Of a DNA stretch of 64,000 nucleotides, positions 56,061 through 64,000 are shown one piece after another (positions within the stretch are counted from its first letter, which is position 1; each line of letters begins with the position of its first letter). A program made the translations under genes and the position numbers. The stretch covers positions 3,968,001 through 4,032,000 of the forward strand of contig NZ_CP040428.1 in NCBI RefSeq assembly GCF_005671395.1, in the 5' to 3' direction. The notes beneath the pieces were generated by a model. It saw only the letters and a program-made list of their open reading frames with translations, ran no database searches and had not been told where the DNA came from. Source of the stretch: Jejubacter calystegiae. GTDB lineage: Bacteria; Pseudomonadota; Gammaproteobacteria; Enterobacterales; Enterobacteriaceae.

Positions 56061-58693
56061 TGTTGCTCCTTACAGTTTTGCCCGGCGCAGCGCGCATCAG
56101 GCAGGGACATATTCTGCTCCAGCCAGGATTGCAGGTTGTCGCCAAAGCGCAGGCTGCGCCACAGCGTAAAAAGGTTTTCCTGATGGGTATAGTTCAGCTT
56201 CACAGTGCCGCTTTTGCCGTTTACCCGGCCAGTGCCCTCCAGCTCCGAAGCCATGGTCAGCACGCCAAGATTATCGAGATTGATTTTGGTCCAGGAGCGG
56301 GAAATTTCCATATAGCGCAGCCAGTTAATGGCTGAGCCCGCCGTCACGTTATCGTTCGCAAGGGCATCGGCCATATCTTTATCAAGCCGCAGCGTCAGCG
56401 GACCGCGGGCCGTTACCCAGCCGTCTTTCACAATCCATTGCGGATGGTTAAACCAGATGGGCAGCGCCCCTTCAATTCGGCCGGAAAGCGCGAACTGCTT
56501 GGGATTCACGGCGCTGACCAGTTCGCTGGAAGAGATATTGTGCAGCCGCAGCAGTGCCGGGTCGCGCTGCGGCATGCGTAGCTGTTTCATCAACAGACTA
56601 CCGCCCAGCAGCTCCACGCTGACGTCGCTCAGCAACAAAGGATGGGTTTCGCTCCAGGGATACCAGCCCTGGAGATCGGCGCTCAGCTTGCGGGCCACCG
56701 CCTGGCTTTCTATCTCTTCAATGCGCAGCCGCACCGGGCCGCGGGTACCCAGGTGCCAGGTGGCGTCGCTGTAGCGGAATGGCAGCACAAAATCGACGCC
56801 GTTAATTTTGCTGTCCGGCAGCCAGGCGCTACCGCCCTTCAGCACGCCGTGACCGCCCGCTTCAAAACCCTGTCCCGCCGCGGCAGAAAAAGCCACCTGG
56901 GCGTATAGTTCACCGGACTTAAGGGCCAGTTTCCAGTCCGGAGGAAGCAGCGGCTGAAAGACCGACAGCGGCTGACGCGGCCACCAGGCTTCGCCGCGCA
57001 GGCGCTCGCCGTCCCAGCGGCCGTGCACCCGAACCGGACCAATGTCTTCCGCCGTTAAATCGCCGCGATACAGGAACGTGGTGGGCTCTTTGCCTTTGAC
57101 TTCAAAGTTGAGTACCGCCGGCGGCAGCACGCTGCCGCTGCTGAACTGCGTGCTCCCCGCATGCAGGGCCAGCGCGCCGCTGAAATCAGGATGCTGCGGA
57201 TTGCGCTGCCAGACCACCGGCTTCACCAGAGTCATGCGCGGCTGATGCACCGTCATACTGCCGTACTGCAACTGGTCGAATCCGGTAGACAACGCCGCCA
57301 GGCGAATCTCACTGTCGCGCCACTGGCCTTCCCCTTTCACGTCCCAGCGGGCGTTCATCGGGGTGAACTGGCCGTCACCCCAGTAGCGCCACACCCACAG
57401 CCCTTTGTCCGGCAGAAAATCGCTGGCCTGGCCGTCCAGGTGTAGGGTGAAGTTGCCCATCTCATTTTCGTGAGCGCGCAGAATGGCCTGGAGCCGCCCA
57501 TCCACGCCGTTGCGGGTCAGCCGTACACCGGCCAGCGGCCAGCGCACTTCATCAATATTCAGCGAATCGATTATCCGGCCTCGCGAGCGCAGCAGCGCGC
57601 CGGGCTGAAAATGGAGGGCGGGATCTAACAGCGGGCCGCTCAGTTTGCCGGGCAGCATAGCGTAGAAGATCATTTGATCCTGTTTGGCTTCGCCGGTCAG
57701 GCGCAGCGGCATATCGCTTTCGGTCATGCTTAACCGCCCCGGCCCCAGGGTCAGTACCGCATTGCCCTTACCGGCATCCCCTTCGGTCAGCACGCTAACC
57801 CGGGCGGTGATTTGCGCCTGTTCCAGTCCCTTCCGCCAGTCGACCACCTGTAACGCCAGGCGGCCGCTGAGCGGAAAACCGGCCCAGGGCCAGAGCCAGC
57901 GTCCGTCGCTGATTTTCAGGCGATCGCGGCTCAGTTCCCACGGCAGATCCAGCAGTGGCTCCACCAACGCTTCGCTACCGATAAGCAACTGACCACGGTT
58001 GCTTTCCCAGTTCAGTTCGGCGGTGGCATGGCGCGGCTCCTGCGGCAGCGTCATGCTCGCCTTCACGTGACCGTGAGTTGGCAGGCCATCCGGCATCAGG
58101 GCCAGTTTCACCTCGCCCACCAGCCTGGCGGGCTCCATACCGGAAAAAGGCCGCACTTCAAACTGCTTAACGGTAAGGTCGCGACCATTAAGCACGGCTT
58201 TCAGGGTAAGCAGATCGCCACTGAAGCTGACCTGCTGGCTGCGGGGCGTCATCGCCAGCTTTAACGCGCCGCTATACTGCGGCACGGAGGTCAGCGTCAG
58301 GCGCTCAATGTCCACGCTGGAGTTGGGCAACATCTGCTGCCACTCGGCCAGGGTACGCGTCGTCTCAGAGGGAGTATCGTCAGTGGGGATTTTGCTAAAA
58401 CAGTCTGGATTCAGCGTCAGCTCGCCAATCTTCAGGCTCCAGCGTCCGGGATGACGCAGCGCCGCCGACTTAATATTCGCCAGTTCACATTCGCCAGCCA
58501 GATAGCGCAAATCCGGCAGGATCAGCGCCCCCTGCTTAATGCGCGGCCCCGAAGTCATGGCAATGCGCGTACCCTGCGGCAGCCAGATGTCCGCCAGAGT
58601 CGGCAACCAGTGCGCCACCGTTAACATCAGCGTCAGCGGCAGCAAAATCAATAACAACAGTAGCGCGATGAGTGCTTTGTATTTACCCTTCAT
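56057..58693 (-). CDS. ydbH: YdbH, AsmA-like intermembrane lipid transport protein
   Basis: 878 residues. One N-terminal membrane helix (ALIALLLLLILLPLTLMLTV) followed by a long periplasmic beta-taco of repeated amphipathic strands. E. coli YdbH works with TamB and YhdP to move phospholipid to the outer membrane. First gene of ydbH-ynbE-ydbL, divergent from ldhA. Confidence 0.95.
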   Translation of the reverse strand: MKGKYKALIALLLLLILLPLTLMLTVAHWLPTLADIWLPQGTRIAMTSGPRIKQGALILPDLRYLAGECELANIKSAALRHPGRWSLKIGELTLNPDCFSKIPTDDTPSETTRTLAEWQQMLPNSSVDIERLTLTSVPQYSGALKLAMTPRSQQVSFSGDLLTLKAVLNGRDLTVKQFEVRPFSGMEPARLVGEVKLALMPDGLPTHGHVKASMTLPQEPRHATAELNWESNRGQLLIGSEALVEPLLDLPWELSRDRLKISDGRWLWPWAGFPLSGRLALQVVDWRKGLEQAQITARVSVLTEGDAGKGNAVLTLGPGRLSMTESDMPLRLTGEAKQDQMIFYAMLPGKLSGPLLDPALHFQPGALLRSRGRIIDSLNIDEVRWPLAGVRLTRNGVDGRLQAILRAHENEMGNFTLHLDGQASDFLPDKGLWVWRYWGDGQFTPMNARWDVKGEGQWRDSEIRLAALSTGFDQLQYGSMTVHQPRMTLVKPVVWQRNPQHPDFSGALALHAGSTQFSSGSVLPPAVLNFEVKGKEPTTFLYRGDLTAEDIGPVRVHGRWDGERLRGEAWWPRQPLSVFQPLLPPDWKLALKSGELYAQVAFSAAAGQGFEAGGHGVLKGGSAWLPDSKINGVDFVLPFRYSDATWHLGTRGPVRLRIEEIESQAVARKLSADLQGWYPWSETHPLLLSDVSVELLGGSLLMKQLRMPQRDPALLRLHNISSSELVSAVNPKQFALSGRIEGALPIWFNHPQWIVKDGWVTARGPLTLRLDKDMADALANDNVTAGSAINWLRYMEISRSWTKINLDNLGVLTMASELEGTGRVNGKSGTVKLNYTHQENLFTLWRSLRFGDNLQSWLEQNMSLPDARCAGQNCKEQQ

Positions 58694-58903
58694 GGGCCGT
58701 TAATGTCCTGATTAAGCAAGATTTCAGGCCGAAACAGTACGTTATTCTGACACATTTAGTCGACCAGGTGAAGTTGGGTACCTTCCGGGGGCGTCAATGG
58801 CCTAAACTAATGAGTATGTACAGGATATGTAGTGCATTCTTTTAAAATTGTCAGACAATATTAACGGTGATAATCTGGCACCATACCTGATGGAGAAAGT
58901 ATT

Positions 58904-59890
58904 ATGAAACTGGCGGTATACAGTACAAAACAGTATGACAAAAAATATTTGCAGCATGTTAACCAGGAATATGGTTTTGAACTCGAATTTTTTGACTTTC
59001 TCCTGACTGAGAAAACGGCCAAAACGGCCCACGGCTGTGAAGCCGTCTGTCTGTTTGTTAACGATGACGGTAGCCGCCCGGTGCTGGAAGAGTTAAAAAG
59101 TCAGGGAGTGAAATACATCGCCCTGCGCTGCGCCGGGTTCAATAACGTCGATCTCGACGCCGCCAAAGCGCTGGGGCTACGGGTGGTACGGGTTCCCGCT
59201 TACTCGCCGGAAGCGGTCGCGGAACACGCCGTGGGGATGATGATGTGCCTGAACCGCCGCATCCACCGCGCCTGGCTGCGTACCCGCGACGCCAACTTCT
59301 CGCTGGAAGGGCTCACCGGTTTTACCATGCACGGCAAAACGGCGGGCATTATCGGCACCGGTAAGATAGGCACCGCGACCCTGCGTATTTTGAAAGGTTT
59401 TGGCATGCGCCTGCTGGCGTTCGATCCTTACCCGAATCCGGATGCGCTGGATCTGGGAGCCGAGTATGTGGATCTGCCCACCCTGCTGGCCCAGTCCGAC
59501 GTTATCAGCCTGCATTGTCCCATGACCCCGGAAAACTACCATCTGCTGAATGCCGACGCCTTCGCACAGATGAAAGACGGTGTGATGATTATCAATACCA
59601 GCCGCGGCGGACTCATCGATTCCCAGGCGGCCATCGAAGCGCTGAAAACCCAGAAAATCGGCTCGCTGGGGATGGACGTCTATGAAAACGAACGCGATCT
59701 GTTCTTTGAGGATAAGTCCAACGACGTTATCCAGGATGATGTGTTTCGTCGCCTTTCCGCCTGCCATAACGTGCTGTTCACCGGTCATCAGGCTTTCCTG
59801 ACCGCGGAAGCGCTGATCGGTATTTCAGAGACCACCCTGAAAAACCTGGATCAGCTAACCAAAGGGGAAGCCTGCGCCAACGAGCTGTAA
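58904..59890 (+). CDS. ldhA: D-lactate dehydrogenase (fermentative)
   Basis: 328 residues. Reduces pyruvate to D-lactate with NADH under fermentation. NAD-binding GIIGTGKIGTATLRIL; catalytic Arg in INTSRGGLID, Glu in VYENERDLFFED and His in LFTGHQAFLT. RBS GGAGAAAGT. Divergent from ydbH. Confidence 0.96.
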   Translation: MKLAVYSTKQYDKKYLQHVNQEYGFELEFFDFLLTEKTAKTAHGCEAVCLFVNDDGSRPVLEELKSQGVKYIALRCAGFNNVDLDAAKALGLRVVRVPAYSPEAVAEHAVGMMMCLNRRIHRAWLRTRDANFSLEGLTGFTMHGKTAGIIGTGKIGTATLRILKGFGMRLLAFDPYPNPDALDLGAEYVDLPTLLAQSDVISLHCPMTPENYHLLNADAFAQMKDGVMIINTSRGGLIDSQAAIEALKTQKIGSLGMDVYENERDLFFEDKSNDVIQDDVFRRLSACHNVLFTGHQAFLTAEALIGISETTLKNLDQLTKGEACANEL

Positions 59891-60005
59891 TGGCTAATGT
59901 TCCGTGCGCGGTCACGGTCGCGCGCTTTTCAGACTATGCCGCAAAGACGGCGTCATACCTCGCTGCCACACTTCCGGCAGCGTTAACGACAATCAGGGAG
60001 AAGAG

Positions 60006-60443
60006 ATGAAGAAGTCATTAGCCACGCTTCTGGTGGCATGTAGCGCGCTGGTTGGATGCGCACAGGGCGATAACAACGCGGCGGGTGCCAGCGCAGAACA
60101 GCTTCAGCACCACCGTTTCGTGCTGGAAAGCGTGGATGGGAAACCGCTGACGCTGTCAGACAAAAGCGGACGCCAGCCGGAGATCGACTTCGGCGAGAAA
60201 ATGCATATTTCCGGCGCCATGTGCAACCGCTTCACCGGTCAGGGCGAGCTGAACAACGGCGTGCTGACCGCCCAACTGGCGTCAACCCGGATGATGTGCG
60301 CCGATCCGCAGCTTAACGCGCTCGATAATCTGTTCGGCCAGATGCTGGCCGCAGGCGCTCACATCAGCGTGGCGAACGACAAGCTGACGCTGAAGAACCC
60401 ACAGCATACTCTGGTCTATAAACGCGCCGAGTGGGTTAACTGA
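60006..60443 (+). CDS. hslJ: Heat-inducible outer-membrane lipoprotein HslJ
   Basis: 145 residues from ATG 60006 (AGGGAGAAG). Lipobox LVGC with Cys18. META/HslJ domain: HRFVLESVDGKPL, the MCNRFTG block, STRMMCADPQLNALDN. Linked to novobiocin resistance and heat shock in E. coli. Directly after ldhA, as in E. coli. Confidence 0.94.
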   Translation: MKKSLATLLVACSALVGCAQGDNNAAGASAEQLQHHRFVLESVDGKPLTLSDKSGRQPEIDFGEKMHISGAMCNRFTGQGELNNGVLTAQLASTRMMCADPQLNALDNLFGQMLAAGAHISVANDKLTLKNPQHTLVYKRAEWVN

Positions 60444-60445
60444 AC

Positions 60446-60712
60446 TTAGTAACTTCCGCAGTTGCCGGACGCCAGCGCCCCTTCACTGCAGCGCTTACCG
60501 TTCGGCAACGCACACATTCCCTTCGCAGAGCCATCAAGCTGGCGTGCGACGGAAAGCGAACCGCCAATCATGGCGCAATGCGCTTCACCCTGCGCGGACA
60601 TCGCCGCTTTCATGCCTGGCGTAACGTGTGCGGCAGTCCCCTGCTGCTGCGGCTCGCTACTGCATGCGGTCAAAAATAAAACGCTGGCTGCCAACCAAAA
60701 TCCTGCGCGCAT
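60446..60712 (-). CDS. ydbJ: YdbJ-like DUF333 lipoprotein
   Basis: 88 residues from ATG 60712. Lipobox LTAC with Cys17. DUF333 core: HCAMIGGSLSVARQLDGSAK, CALPNGKRCSEGALASGNC. Convergent with hslJ (2 bp between the genes). Function unknown. Confidence 0.9.
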   Translation of the reverse strand: MRAGFWLAASVLFLTACSSEPQQQGTAAHVTPGMKAAMSAQGEAHCAMIGGSLSVARQLDGSAKGMCALPNGKRCSEGALASGNCGSY

Positions 60713-60995
60713 CTGCGATCTCCCCTGAATTAAGAATTTTCGACACAAAAACCGTTAAATCATAGGCCAGCCAGGCGGCAGCCGTCGAGCGGCAACCCCT
60801 GATATTTCACGTTCTGAAACAGATTTTTGACTGTTTTTATGATCCCGTTCATTTTTTATCACGTGACATTGTCACAATATGGCCAGCCCGCAGTACAGGC
60901 GGGACCCGGGGACACAAAAATGAAAATGGTCGTTTCTGCCCTCTGCTAAGATAAAAAGCATACCCATACACAGAAAACTGTTATTTCCTGTTACG

Positions 60996-61025
60996 GATAC
61001 GCCGCAAGGCCGTATCGCCTTTTTT
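60996..61025 (+). promoter_or_regulatory. Terminator-like hairpin just upstream of the nifJ-type gene
   Basis: GATACGCC, a GCAA tetraloop, GGCCGTATC (one bulge), then GCC and TTTTTT, ending 20 bp before the start codon. It could end upstream transcription or act as a leader attenuator. The rest of 60713-60995 shows no gene; TTTTATGATCCCG and AT-rich tracts may hold the promoter. Confidence 0.6.
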
Positions 61026-61045
61026 GCGCAATGTGAAGGTAGCTT

Positions 61046-64000
61046 ATGATTACAACTGACGGGAATGGTGCCGTTGCTTCCGTGGCCTATCGAACCAGCG
61101 AAGTGATCGCGATTTACCCGATTACCCCCAGTTCCACCATGGCCGAACACGCGGGAGCCTGGTCAGTGGACGGCGTGAACAACGTCTGGGGAGATCGTCC
61201 GCAGGTGGTCGAGATGCAGTCCGAAGCCGGGGCTATCGCCACGGTGCATGGCGCGCTGCAAACCGGCGCTCTGTCCACCACCTTTACCTCATCCCAGGGG
61301 CTGCTGCTGATGATCCCGACGCTGTATAAGCTCGCCGGTCAGCTGACACCCTTTGTGCTGCACGTAGCGGCGCGTACCGTCGCGACTCACGCGCTGTCGA
61401 TTTTTGGCGATCACTCCGACGTCATGGCAGTACGCCAGACCGGCTGCGCCATGCTGTGCGCCGCCAACGTGCAGGAAGCCCAGGACTTTGCGCTGATCTC
61501 CCAGATGGCGACGCTCAACAGCCGTATTCCTTTTATTCACTTCTTCGATGGTTTCCGCACGTCACACGAAATCAATAAAATCGCTCCGCTTTCGGACGAT
61601 ACCCTGCGCCAGTTGATGCCCCAGTCAGCCATTGACGAACATCGGGCCCGGGCCCTTAACCCGGAACATCCGGTAATTCGCGGCACTTCGGCCAATCCGG
61701 ATACTTACTTCCAGTCCCGGGAAGCCACCAACCCCTGGTACAACGCGGTCTGCGAACATGTGGAACGGGCAATGGACGATTTCGCCGCCGCTACCGGGCG
61801 CCAGTATCGCCCGTTTGAATACTACGGGCACCCCGAAGCAGAACGGGTTATCGCCCTGATGGGATCGGCCATTGGCACCTGCGAAGAGGTGGTGGACGAA
61901 CTGCTTAAGCGCGGCGAAAAGGTCGGCGTGCTGAAAGTGCGCCTGTATCGTCCCTTCTCTGCCCAACGCCTGCTGGAGGCCCTGCCCCAGTGCGTGCGCA
62001 GTCTGGCGGTGCTGGATCGCACCAAAGAGCCGGGGGCGCTGGCCGAGCCGCTGCACCTTGACATCATGACCGCGCTGGCGGAAGCGTACAGTAGCGGCGA
62101 GCGCGAAACCCTGCCGAAGGTCACTGGCGGGCGTTACGGCCTTTCCTCTAAAGAGTTCGGCCCCGACTGTGCGCTGGCGGTGTTCCGCGAACTGCAAGCC
62201 GATCGACCAAAATCGCGCTTTACCGTGGGCATCTATGACGATGTCACCCACCTTTCCCTGCCGCTGACGGCCAGTAACCTGCCGTCTGATGCCCGCCTGT
62301 CGGCGCTGTTCTACGGTCTGGGCAGCGACGGCACCGTCTCCGCTACCAAAAACAACATCAAGATTATCGGCAACGCCACCCCGTGGTACGCCCAGGGCTA
62401 CTTTGTCTACGATTCCAAAAAGGCCGGTGGCCTGACGGTTTCCCACCTGCGGATCAGCGAACATCCCATTCGTTCGGCTTACCTGGTGGACCAGGCCGAC
62501 TTTATCGGCTGCCACCAGCTACAGTTCGTCGATAAATACGCCATGGTGGAACACCTCAAACCGGGCGGTCTGTTCCTGCTGAACACCCCCTATGAGCCCG
62601 AAGAGGTGTGGGAGCGCCTGCCCCAGGAAGTCCAGTCGCAACTGCGCGCGAAGAATGCCCGCCTGTGGGTCATTAACGCCACCCGTATCGCCCGCGAATG
62701 CCAGCTTGGCGCGCGCATTAATACCGTCATGCAGATGGCCTTCTTCCACCTGACCGGCATTCTGCCGGGCGATAGCGCCCTGCAGGAGCTCCAGGGCGCT
62801 ATCGCGAAGAGCTACAGCAGCAAAGGTCAGGAGCTGGTAGAGCGCAACTGGCAGGCGCTGGCGCTGGCACGGGAATCCCTGAGTCAGGTAACCCTGGGTG
62901 AAGTGCTGGATAACAGCCACCATATGCCGCCGGTAGTGGCCGATGCCGCGCCGGACTTTGTCAAAACCGTTACCGCCGCCATGCTGGCGGGCCTGGGGGA
63001 TGCGCTGCCGGTTTCCGCCCTGCCGCCGGACGGCACCTGGCCGGTGGGCACCACCCGCTGGGAAAAACGCAATATTGCCGACGAGATCCCCATCTGGAAG
63101 CCGGATATCTGCACTCAGTGTAATCACTGCGTGGCCGCCTGCCCCCATGCCGCTATCCGCGCCAAAGTGGTAGCGCCCGGGGAAATGGAAAGCGCACCCG
63201 ACTCGCTCCAGTCGCTGGATGTGAAGTCCCGGGATATGCGCGGTCAGAAATATGTGCTGCAGGTGGCGCCGGAAGACTGCACCGGCTGTAACCTGTGCGT
63301 GGAAGTGTGCCCGGCCAAAGACCGCCAGAACCCGGAAATCAAAGCCATCAATATGATGTCGCGTCTGGATCACGTCGAGGAAGAAAAGGCCAACTACGAC
63401 TTCTTCCTCAGTCTGCCGGAAATCGACCGTAGCAAGCTGGAACGTATTGATATCCGCACCTCCCAGTTAATCACCCCGCTGTTTGAATACTCCGGCGCCT
63501 GCTCTGGCTGTGGTGAGACGCCCTACATCAAGCTGCTGACCCAGCTTTACGGCGATCGGATGATGGTGGCTAACGCGACCGGCTGTTCGTCAATTTACGG
63601 CGGCAACCTGCCCTCTACCCCCTGGACCACCGATGAACACGGCCGTGGCCCGGCCTGGGCTAACTCGCTGTTCGAAGATAACGCCGAGTTCGGGCTGGGC
63701 TTCCGCCTGACCGCCAATCAACATGCGGATCGGGTCCGGCGCCTGTTGACCCAACTGGCGGATCGGCTTCCCGCGCAACTGGTGGAACAGCTGAACGCTG
63801 AGGCTGAAATTCCCGAGCGCCGCGAGCAGATAGCCGCCCTGCGCCAGGCGCTGGCGGACATCGACTCCCCGCTGGCGCGCCAACTGGCGACTGATGCCGA
63901 TGCCCTGGTGGCAAAATCCATCTGGCTTATCGGCGGCGACGGCTGGGCCTATGATATTGGCTACGGCGGCCTGGATCACGTGCTGAGTCTGAGCGAAAAC
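61046..64000 (+). CDS. nifJ: Pyruvate:flavodoxin/ferredoxin oxidoreductase, 3' end outside window
   Basis: The first 985 codons (E. coli YdbK has about 1,174). Oxidises pyruvate to acetyl-CoA, reducing flavodoxin. The pyruvate-binding start IAIYPITPSSTMAEHAG; gamma domain; two 4Fe-4S motifs CTQCNHCVAACPH and CTGCNLCVEVCPA at about 690-760; then the TPP domain with the proximal cluster Cys of SGACSGCGETPY and ATGCSSIYGGNLPSTP. Close to E. coli YdbK from memory. RBS GAAGG. Confidence 0.96.
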   Translation, partial: MITTDGNGAVASVAYRTSEVIAIYPITPSSTMAEHAGAWSVDGVNNVWGDRPQVVEMQSEAGAIATVHGALQTGALSTTFTSSQGLLLMIPTLYKLAGQLTPFVLHVAARTVATHALSIFGDHSDVMAVRQTGCAMLCAANVQEAQDFALISQMATLNSRIPFIHFFDGFRTSHEINKIAPLSDDTLRQLMPQSAIDEHRARALNPEHPVIRGTSANPDTYFQSREATNPWYNAVCEHVERAMDDFAAATGRQYRPFEYYGHPEAERVIALMGSAIGTCEEVVDELLKRGEKVGVLKVRLYRPFSAQRLLEALPQCVRSLAVLDRTKEPGALAEPLHLDIMTALAEAYSSGERETLPKVTGGRYGLSSKEFGPDCALAVFRELQADRPKSRFTVGIYDDVTHLSLPLTASNLPSDARLSALFYGLGSDGTVSATKNNIKIIGNATPWYAQGYFVYDSKKAGGLTVSHLRISEHPIRSAYLVDQADFIGCHQLQFVDKYAMVEHLKPGGLFLLNTPYEPEEVWERLPQEVQSQLRAKNARLWVINATRIARECQLGARINTVMQMAFFHLTGILPGDSALQELQGAIAKSYSSKGQELVERNWQALALARESLSQVTLGEVLDNSHHMPPVVADAAPDFVKTVTAAMLAGLGDALPVSALPPDGTWPVGTTRWEKRNIADEIPIWKPDICTQCNHCVAACPHAAIRAKVVAPGEMESAPDSLQSLDVKSRDMRGQKYVLQVAPEDCTGCNLCVEVCPAKDRQNPEIKAINMMSRLDHVEEEKANYDFFLSLPEIDRSKLERIDIRTSQLITPLFEYSGACSGCGETPYIKLLTQLYGDRMMVANATGCSSIYGGNLPSTPWTTDEHGRGPAWANSLFEDNAEFGLGFRLTANQHADRVRRLLTQLADRLPAQLVEQLNAEAEIPERREQIAALRQALADIDSPLARQLATDADALVAKSIWLIGGDGWAYDIGYGGLDHVLSLSEN

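Overview
The window is chromosomal DNA from a member of the Enterobacteriaceae. The backbone follows the Escherichia coli K-12 ydcJ-to-ydbK segment in order: ydcJ, cybB, gapC, aldA, ydcF, hrpA, azoR, paaY/paaX, the paa operon, paaZ, ydbL-ynbE-ydbH, ldhA, hslJ, ydbJ and ydbK (nifJ type). I cannot name the genus. Lineage-specific blocks interrupt the backbone.

Region 1 (1-10 kb) is accessory. The truncated ydcJ is followed by protocatechuate 3,4-dioxygenase (pcaH-pcaG) and a PcaQ-like LysR regulator. Next come three separate type I-F CRISPR arrays, all read on the minus strand and each with a related leader: A with 8 repeats, B a decayed two-repeat relic, C with 2 repeats. No cas gene is present in the window. 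Between arrays B and C lies a tandem duplication of a type VI secretion cassette: hcp facing a Tlde1-like (DUF2778) peptidoglycan-targeting effector and its membrane immunity protein. The outer ends of the two cassettes are nearly identical and the interiors have diverged; the first effector copy carries an in-frame UGA. A tail-fibre-assembly remnant and a frameshifted serine recombinase mark old phage DNA.

Region 2 (10-19.5 kb) holds stress and nutrient modules with recognisable operators: mmuPM (MetJ boxes), frmRA (FrmR operator, no frmB), yjhX with a methyltransferase, an acyltransferase, yeaR-yoaG (NsrR site), and a secreted lipase-like hydrolase.

Region 3 (18.9-34.9 kb) is backbone (cybB, gapC, aldA, ydcF, hrpA, azoR). 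It is interrupted by a lower-GC yaiS-yaiP-yaiX-yaiO envelope-polysaccharide-type operon flanked by 61-bp direct repeats, an MHS-family transporter, and a ccdAB toxin-antitoxin pair.

Region 4 (34.9-42 kb) is a chaperone-usher fimbrial operon (pilin, chaperone, usher, tip adhesin). A LuxR-type regulator is divergent from it across about 1.1 kb of AT-rich non-coding DNA.

Region 5 (42-55.4 kb) is the phenylacetate degradation locus. PaaK activates phenylacetate; PaaABCDE epoxidises the CoA ester; PaaG and PaaZ isomerise and open the ring; PaaF and PaaH carry out beta-oxidation; PaaI and PaaY are thioesterases; PaaX represses. paaJ, the final thiolase, is missing: a short palindromic intergenic repeat sits where it should be. 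A hicAB module has entered between paaK and paaX. Because protocatechuate also ends at beta-ketoadipyl-CoA, a pcaF-type thiolase elsewhere could serve both pathways.

Region 6 (55.5-64 kb) is backbone: the ydbH-ynbE-ydbL envelope operon, ldhA, hslJ, a ydbJ-like lipoprotein, and the first 985 codons of the pyruvate:flavodoxin oxidoreductase gene.
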